This document shows, in pieces, positions 20,520-24,181 of a DNA stretch of 24,181 nucleotides. Source of the DNA: Pseudomonadota bacterium (GTDB lineage: Bacteria > Pseudomonadota > Alphaproteobacteria > Rhizobiales > Xanthobacteraceae). The stretch covers positions 1 to 24,181 of the forward strand of contig JAEZMT010000455.1 in the NCBI GenBank assembly GCA_023442085.1, given 5' to 3'. The position numbers and the translations under genes were made by a program. The notes beneath the pieces are model-generated. The model did no database searches. It was not told the origin of the DNA and saw nothing but the letters and a program-made list of their open reading frames with translations. Each line of letters begins with the position of its first letter. Positions within the stretch are counted from its first letter, which is position 1.

Positions 20520-22325
20520 TCATTGCGGGATGGCGAAGACCGTCAGCTGACCGCCGAGGGCGGTGTAGTTGCTGAGGGCCGCGTAACCGCCCACCGCGCC
20601 GAGGCCGGCGTTCGGGTCGTTGAGGCCCGCCGCGAGGCCGATGCCGGCCCAGCCGCCTACACCCGAGAGCACAGCCACATACTGCTTGCCCTTGTGGGTG
20701 TAGGTCATGACGTTGCCGATGATGCCGGACGGGGTCTTGAACTTGTAGAGTTCCTTGCCCGTCTTGGCGTCGACTGCCTTCAGGTAGCCTTCGAGGGTGC
20801 CGTAGAACACCACGCCGCCGGCGGTGGAAAGCGCGCCGGACCACACGGAGAACTGCTCCGGGTTGGACCACACGATCTTGCCCTGCTTGGCATCCCAAGC
20901 AATGAAGTTGCCCATGCCGCCATGGCTACCCGGTGCGGGGAACATGGAGAGCGTGGCACCCACATAGGGCTGGCCGGGGGTGTAGCTGACCTTGAACGGC
21001 TCGTAATCCATGCACACGTGGTTGGTGGGCACGTAGAACAGGCCGGTGTCAGGCGAGTAGGCCGCGGGCTGCTGGTCCTTGGTGCCGAGCGCCGCCGGGC
21101 AGATGCCGGTGGTGTTCACATCCTCGCCGTTCTTCTCGGTGGAATACTTGGCCACGACCAGCGGACGACCATAGGTCGGGCTGTTCTTGTCCATGTCCAC
21201 CTTGGTCGCCCAGTTCACCGCGGGGTCGAACTTCTCGGCCACGAGCAGTTCGCCGGTCTTGCGATCGAGCGTGTAGCCGAAGCCGTTGCGGTCGAAATGC
21301 ACCAGCGTCTGGCGGTTCTGGCCGCCGATCTGCTGGTCGGCGAGGATCATCTCGTTGATGCCGTCGAAGTCCCACTCGTCGTGGGGCGTCATCTGATAGA
21401 CCCACTTGGCGACGCCGGTGTCGGCGTCACGGGCGAAGATGGTCATGGACCACTTGTTGTCGCCCGGGCGCTGCTTGGGGTTCCAGGTCGAGGGATTGCC
21501 CGATCCGTAATAGATCAGGTTCAGCTGCGGATCGTAGGAATACCAGCCCCAGGTGCAGCCGCCGCCGGTCTTCCACTGGTCGCCCTGCCAGGAGGCGAGG
21601 GACGAATCCTTGCCCACGGGCTTGCCGAGCGCGGTGGTCTTCTCGTCGAAGAGCAGCTGGCTGTCCGGGCCGACGGAATAGGCCCGCCACGCCTGCTTGC
21701 CGGTGGCGATGTCGTAGGCGGTGACGTGGCACTGCACGCCGAACTCGCCGCCGGAGATGCCCACGAGGACTTTGTCCTTCACCGGCATCACGGTGGCAGT
21801 GTTGGTTTCGCCCTTCTTGGGATCGCCGTTCACCACGGACCAGGCCACCTTGCCGGTCTTGGCGTCGAGCGCCACGACCTTGGTGTCGGCCTGATGCAGG
21901 AACACCTTGCCGTCGGCATAGGCGAGGCCGCGGTTCACCGTATCGCAGCACATCACCGGGATGACGGCGGGGTCCTGCTTCGGCTCGTACTTCCAGATGA
22001 TCTTGCCGTCGTTGTTGAGGTCGAGGGCATAGACGATGTTCGGGAAGGGCGTGTGGACGTACATGACGTCGCCCACGACCAGCGGCGAGCCCTCATGGCC
22101 GCGCAGAACGCCGGTGGAGAAGGTCCAGGCGACCTGGAGCTTGTTCACGTTGTCGGCGGTGATCTGCTTGAGCTTGGAATGGCGGGTGTTGGCGTAGTCG
22201 CCGGTCTGCAGAACCCACTGGTTGGGGTCCTGGGTCAACTTCATGACGCTGTCATTCGCGCTGGCGGGCGCGCCGAAAAATGCGGTTGCCGCCGCCGTGG
22301 CGGTCAAAACCAAAAGACGTCTCAT
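20520..22325 (-). CDS. xoxF: XoxF: lanthanide-dependent PQQ methanol dehydrogenase
   Basis: Oxidises methanol (and often formaldehyde) in the periplasm with PQQ and a lanthanide ion, giving electrons to XoxG. The 601-residue product has a signal peptide (to about residue 23, ASAN) and the eight-bladed propeller with repeated W-docking blocks. Diagnostic residues are the adjacent Cys126-Cys127 disulfide in VMCCDTVNRG, metal ligands Glu194 (GGEFG) and Asn277 (GSGNPS), catalytic Asp319 and the extra Asp321 in HDEWDFDGIN. That second Asp is Ala in calcium-type MxaF and marks lanthanide enzymes. Overall sequence looks like the XoxF5 clade (inference). GGAGGAAG precedes the ATG at 22325. It is followed by a terminator before xoxG. 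Confidence 0.97.
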   Translation of the reverse strand: MRRLLVLTATAAATAFFGAPASANDSVMKLTQDPNQWVLQTGDYANTRHSKLKQITADNVNKLQVAWTFSTGVLRGHEGSPLVVGDVMYVHTPFPNIVYALDLNNDGKIIWKYEPKQDPAVIPVMCCDTVNRGLAYADGKVFLHQADTKVVALDAKTGKVAWSVVNGDPKKGETNTATVMPVKDKVLVGISGGEFGVQCHVTAYDIATGKQAWRAYSVGPDSQLLFDEKTTALGKPVGKDSSLASWQGDQWKTGGGCTWGWYSYDPQLNLIYYGSGNPSTWNPKQRPGDNKWSMTIFARDADTGVAKWVYQMTPHDEWDFDGINEMILADQQIGGQNRQTLVHFDRNGFGYTLDRKTGELLVAEKFDPAVNWATKVDMDKNSPTYGRPLVVAKYSTEKNGEDVNTTGICPAALGTKDQQPAAYSPDTGLFYVPTNHVCMDYEPFKVSYTPGQPYVGATLSMFPAPGSHGGMGNFIAWDAKQGKIVWSNPEQFSVWSGALSTAGGVVFYGTLEGYLKAVDAKTGKELYKFKTPSGIIGNVMTYTHKGKQYVAVLSGVGGWAGIGLAAGLNDPNAGLGAVGGYAALSNYTALGGQLTVFAIPQ

Positions 22326-22674
22326 CCGGGCTTCCTCCGATGGATGCGGGTCCGCGTCCACGCGCATGTGGAGCGTCAACGCACTGAGCGTTTGTTTTTC
22401 GCCTTGGGGGACTCCATCTACTTCGGCAGCGTGTCACGACCGGCGTGATGCCCTGAAGCCTTGCGGTGACAAGAGCGTCCCGCAGGCCTGCGAACCAACC
22501 CCGCGTTCCCCGCACGGAGTTGTTGAAGCCGAAGCTGTGAGGAACGTAAGCAATGTTTTCGCCCAAGGCAATACGCCAAATGTCCGGTTGACGCGGCGAT
22601 TTATACTGCATGCGCGAAGTTGCGGTAGGTAATATTGCGACGCAGCAATATTGGCGTTCTGCACGCCGGCGGCG
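22326..22674. promoter_or_regulatory. xoxF upstream region with two palindromes
   Basis: A 349-base non-coding stretch between the metallohydrolase stop and the xoxF ATG, which must contain the xoxF promoter if xoxF is transcribed separately. Two perfect palindromic features stand out: CGCAGGCCTGCG (22481-22492) and an A+T-rich inverted repeat at 22631-22652. No convincing -35/-10 pair was found by eye, and a short open frame across 22434-22664 lacks coding character. Confidence 0.55.
22631..22652. repeat. A+T-rich 8-6-8 inverted repeat upstream of xoxF
   Basis: AATATTGC (22631-22638) and GCAATATT (22645-22652) are exact inverted copies around GACGCA. It lies 22 bases past the metallohydrolase stop and about 305 bases before the xoxF start. 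It lacks a T tract, so an operator is as likely as a transcript-end hairpin. Confidence 0.6.
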
Positions 22675-23622
22675 CTACTCCCACTCCAGCTCGTGATAGG
22701 CGGACGTCGCGTTCCGGGCGTTGAAATCGTCGAACAGCTCCCAGTCCGGCGCTTCCTCGCGGCCGGCCGTGCGGGCCGCCTCCGCCATGGTGCCGCCGGC
22801 CTTCACGGTGGCCCGCACGTCGGCAACAAGGCGGTTGAGATAGCGCTCGGTGGGCGCCGCCGCCGCGGGCCAGGGGGCGGAGGCGGGACCGTGGCCCGGA
22901 ACCACGCGGGCCGCCGGGCGGCGCTTCATCTCCTCCAGGATCGCGATCCAGCCGAGGGCCTTTCCGTCGAGCGCCGGGACATGCCCGAGGAACAGGAGAT
23001 CGCCGAGAAACCAGGTGCCGGTGGTCTCGTCGAACACCGTGAGGTCGGTGGCCGTGTGGGCCGTGCGCCATGCCTCGAGGCGCAGCGGGCGGGCTCCGAG
23101 ATCGATGGTGCGAACGGTGTCGACGGTCTCGTTGGGCAGGACGACACGCGTGCCCTCGGCCGCCTCTGGCCCGATCAGCCGCTCGGTGGCCGACAGGTAG
23201 GAGGCGGCGCGCGCCGAGAGTGCTTCCGGCAGATTGTGATGGCCGATGAATGTCACGCCCGCCCCCACGAACGCGGCATCGCCGAGCACATGGTCGGGAT
23301 GCATGTGGGTGTTGATGACATAGCGGATCGGCAGCGCCGTTCGCGCGCGGATGGCCGCTTTCAACGCCTCCCCCGCCGCCTTGCTGCCGCCTGTGTCGAT
23401 GACCGCGACGGCATCCCTGCCGACGACGAAGCCGGCATTGCCCACGAAGCCGAGATTCTTTGGCAATGCAAGGGCATAGGGTGCCTGATGCACGAACACG
23501 CCGGGGGCAACTTCTCGCACCTCCAGCGGCTCCGGCTGGGGCTGCGCCGCCGCCGGGACAGTGATGCAGGCCAGCACGAAAAGGAGAAGCCCATGGACGC
23601 GACTGGCTTCGGGACGCGCCAT
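22675..23622 (-). CDS. Quinoprotein relay system zinc metallohydrolase (SoxH-related)
   Basis: A 315-residue secreted MBL-fold hydrolase of the SoxH-related group that accompanies PQQ dehydrogenases. A signal peptide ends near AAAQ (residue 27). Metal-binding residues are in THMHPDH (105-111), His189 (TAHTATD), Asp208 (LGDLLF) and His244 (VPGHGP); the protein ends in an acidic ATSAYHELEWE, a tail I associate with type 2 of the relay hydrolases. Substrate unknown; release of cargo from the SoxYZ-like carrier is a reasonable hypothesis. The ATG at 23622 is one base from the stop of the ABC ATPase gene, so these two are co-transcribed; a frame from 23691 would overlap that gene. Confidence 0.88.
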   Translation of the reverse strand: MARPEASRVHGLLLFVLACITVPAAAQPQPEPLEVREVAPGVFVHQAPYALALPKNLGFVGNAGFVVGRDAVAVIDTGGSKAAGEALKAAIRARTALPIRYVINTHMHPDHVLGDAAFVGAGVTFIGHHNLPEALSARAASYLSATERLIGPEAAEGTRVVLPNETVDTVRTIDLGARPLRLEAWRTAHTATDLTVFDETTGTWFLGDLLFLGHVPALDGKALGWIAILEEMKRRPAARVVPGHGPASAPWPAAAAPTERYLNRLVADVRATVKAGGTMAEAARTAGREEAPDWELFDDFNARNATSAYHELEWE

Positions 23623-23623
23623 C

Positions 23624-24181
23624 TCAATTCTCCCGCAGTAGCGGAAAACGCGCCGCCAGCGCCGCGCGCTCAGCCTCGATCCACGGACCATCGCGCACCG
23701 CGCGCGGCTGGGCGAAACACACCTCCTCGATGACGTGGGTCGGCCGCGGCGCGAGCATCACCACGCGATCGGCCAGCTCCAGCGCCTCGCGCACATTGTG
23801 GGTGACCATGAGCACGCTGGTGCCGCCATCCGCCGCCAGCGCCACGTAGCGGCGCAGGTCCGCCGCCGCCTGGGTGTCGAGGGAGACGAAGGGCTCGTCG
23901 AGCACGAGGAGGTCCGGCTCCAGCGCCATGGCGCGGGCCAGCGAGACGCGCCGCGCGAGGCCCAGCGACAGCTCCCCGGGATAGCGCGCCGCATGGGCTG
24001 AAAGGCCGAATCGGTCAATCAGCGGGGCGAGGTCCATGACACGCCGCACCTTCGGCAGAACCAGACGGATATTCTCCTCCACCGTGCGCCACGGCAAAAG
24101 TCGTGGCTCCTGGAAGGCGACGCCGATGGCGAGTGTCGACGGATCTGGCCTCACCTCGCCCTCGAAGGCGCGGTCGAGCCC
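23624..24181 (-). CDS. ABC transporter ATPase, SsuB/TauB-like (5' end beyond window)
   Basis: The C-terminal 185 residues of an ATP-binding subunit; Walker A lies off the right edge. Visible motifs are the Q-loop in VAFQEPRLLPWRTVEENI, a modified signature YPGELSLGLARRVSLARA (LSLGL where LSGGQ is usual), Walker B LLVLDEPFVSLD and the switch His in MVTHNVREALELAD. PWRTVEENI and EPF(V)SLD are typical of the nitrate/sulfonate/taurine importer class. Its permease and binding protein, if present, would be upstream outside the window. Tight linkage to the relay metallohydrolase suggests a transport role connected with quinoprotein metabolism, but the substrate cannot be read from this fragment. Confidence 0.88.
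   Translation of the reverse strand, partial: GLDRAFEGEVRPDPSTLAIGVAFQEPRLLPWRTVEENIRLVLPKVRRVMDLAPLIDRFGLSAHAARYPGELSLGLARRVSLARAMALEPDLLVLDEPFVSLDTQAAADLRRYVALAADGGTSVLMVTHNVREALELADRVVMLAPRPTHVIEEVCFAQPRAVRDGPWIEAERAALAARFPLLREN

Noticed and set aside
20520..22325. Assignment as calcium-dependent MxaF
   Set aside because: The second Asp of DFD (Asp321), the missing mxaI, and the xoxG/xoxJ neighbours indicate XoxF.
22378..22399. Possible plus-strand terminator (AACGC / GCGTT then T-rich tail)
   Set aside because: The stem is only five base pairs and no plus-strand gene ends nearby.
20340..22448. Long plus-strand open frame of 702 codons opposite xoxF
   Set aside because: It is antisense to a clear methanol dehydrogenase, rich in His/Val/Gly/Ala, with no signal, domain or ribosome-binding site.
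22434..22664. 76-codon minus-strand frame upstream of xoxF
   Set aside because: It has no ribosome-binding site and covers both palindromes of the control region; it looks non-coding.

Overview
The window is a G+C-rich chromosomal segment with no phage, transposon, plasmid or CRISPR content. Gene content points to an alphaproteobacterium of the Hyphomicrobiales, most plausibly a Xanthobacter/Ancylobacter/Starkeya-like methylotroph. The clues are an XoxF-type methanol dehydrogenase cluster, a DUF3422 protein, paired Cys/Trp-rich GCG_CRPN-like secreted proteins, and a palindromic mosaic intergenic element of the kind seen in rhizobial relatives. The taxonomic placement is inference; no rRNA marker is present.

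Left part (1-4700): the 5' 660 codons of ligA run leftwards off the edge. Diverging from it is a secreted triheme cytochrome c with an unusual C-terminal half made of two copies of a Cys-pair module. It ends at a clear intrinsic terminator. A small acidic hypothetical protein follows on the minus strand. Next (4742-8728) is the classic tesA / ybbA-ybbP arrangement, with the esterase and ATPase start codons overlapping in one CATG.

Middle part (8729-15560), all plus strand: a periplasmic LTxxQ-motif protein is translationally coupled to a small Cys-rich secreted protein, and a paralogue follows. Then come a DUF3422 membrane protein, an arylformamidase-like alpha/beta hydrolase, a glyoxalase II-like metallohydrolase, a DUF1045 2H-phosphoesterase coupled to a left-handed beta-helix acetyltransferase (both families known from phosphonate operons, here without C-P lyase genes), and the arabinose-5-phosphate isomerase kdsD.

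Right part (15600-24181), all minus strand: an ampD-type amidase is coupled to a TerB-DnaJ protein. A palindromic mosaic element separates these from a periplasmic methanol-oxidation cluster. In transcription order that cluster is an ABC ATPase (cut by the edge), a secreted zinc metallohydrolase, a 349-nt gap with two palindromes, xoxF with the lanthanide-type Asp pair, an intrinsic terminator, xoxG, xoxJ, a CxxxCW rhodanese-like protein and a SoxYZ-like carrier. XoxF oxidises methanol with PQQ and a lanthanide and passes electrons to XoxG. XoxJ and the three 'quinoprotein relay' proteins are accessory factors of poorly known function, and they are the least understood biology in the window.
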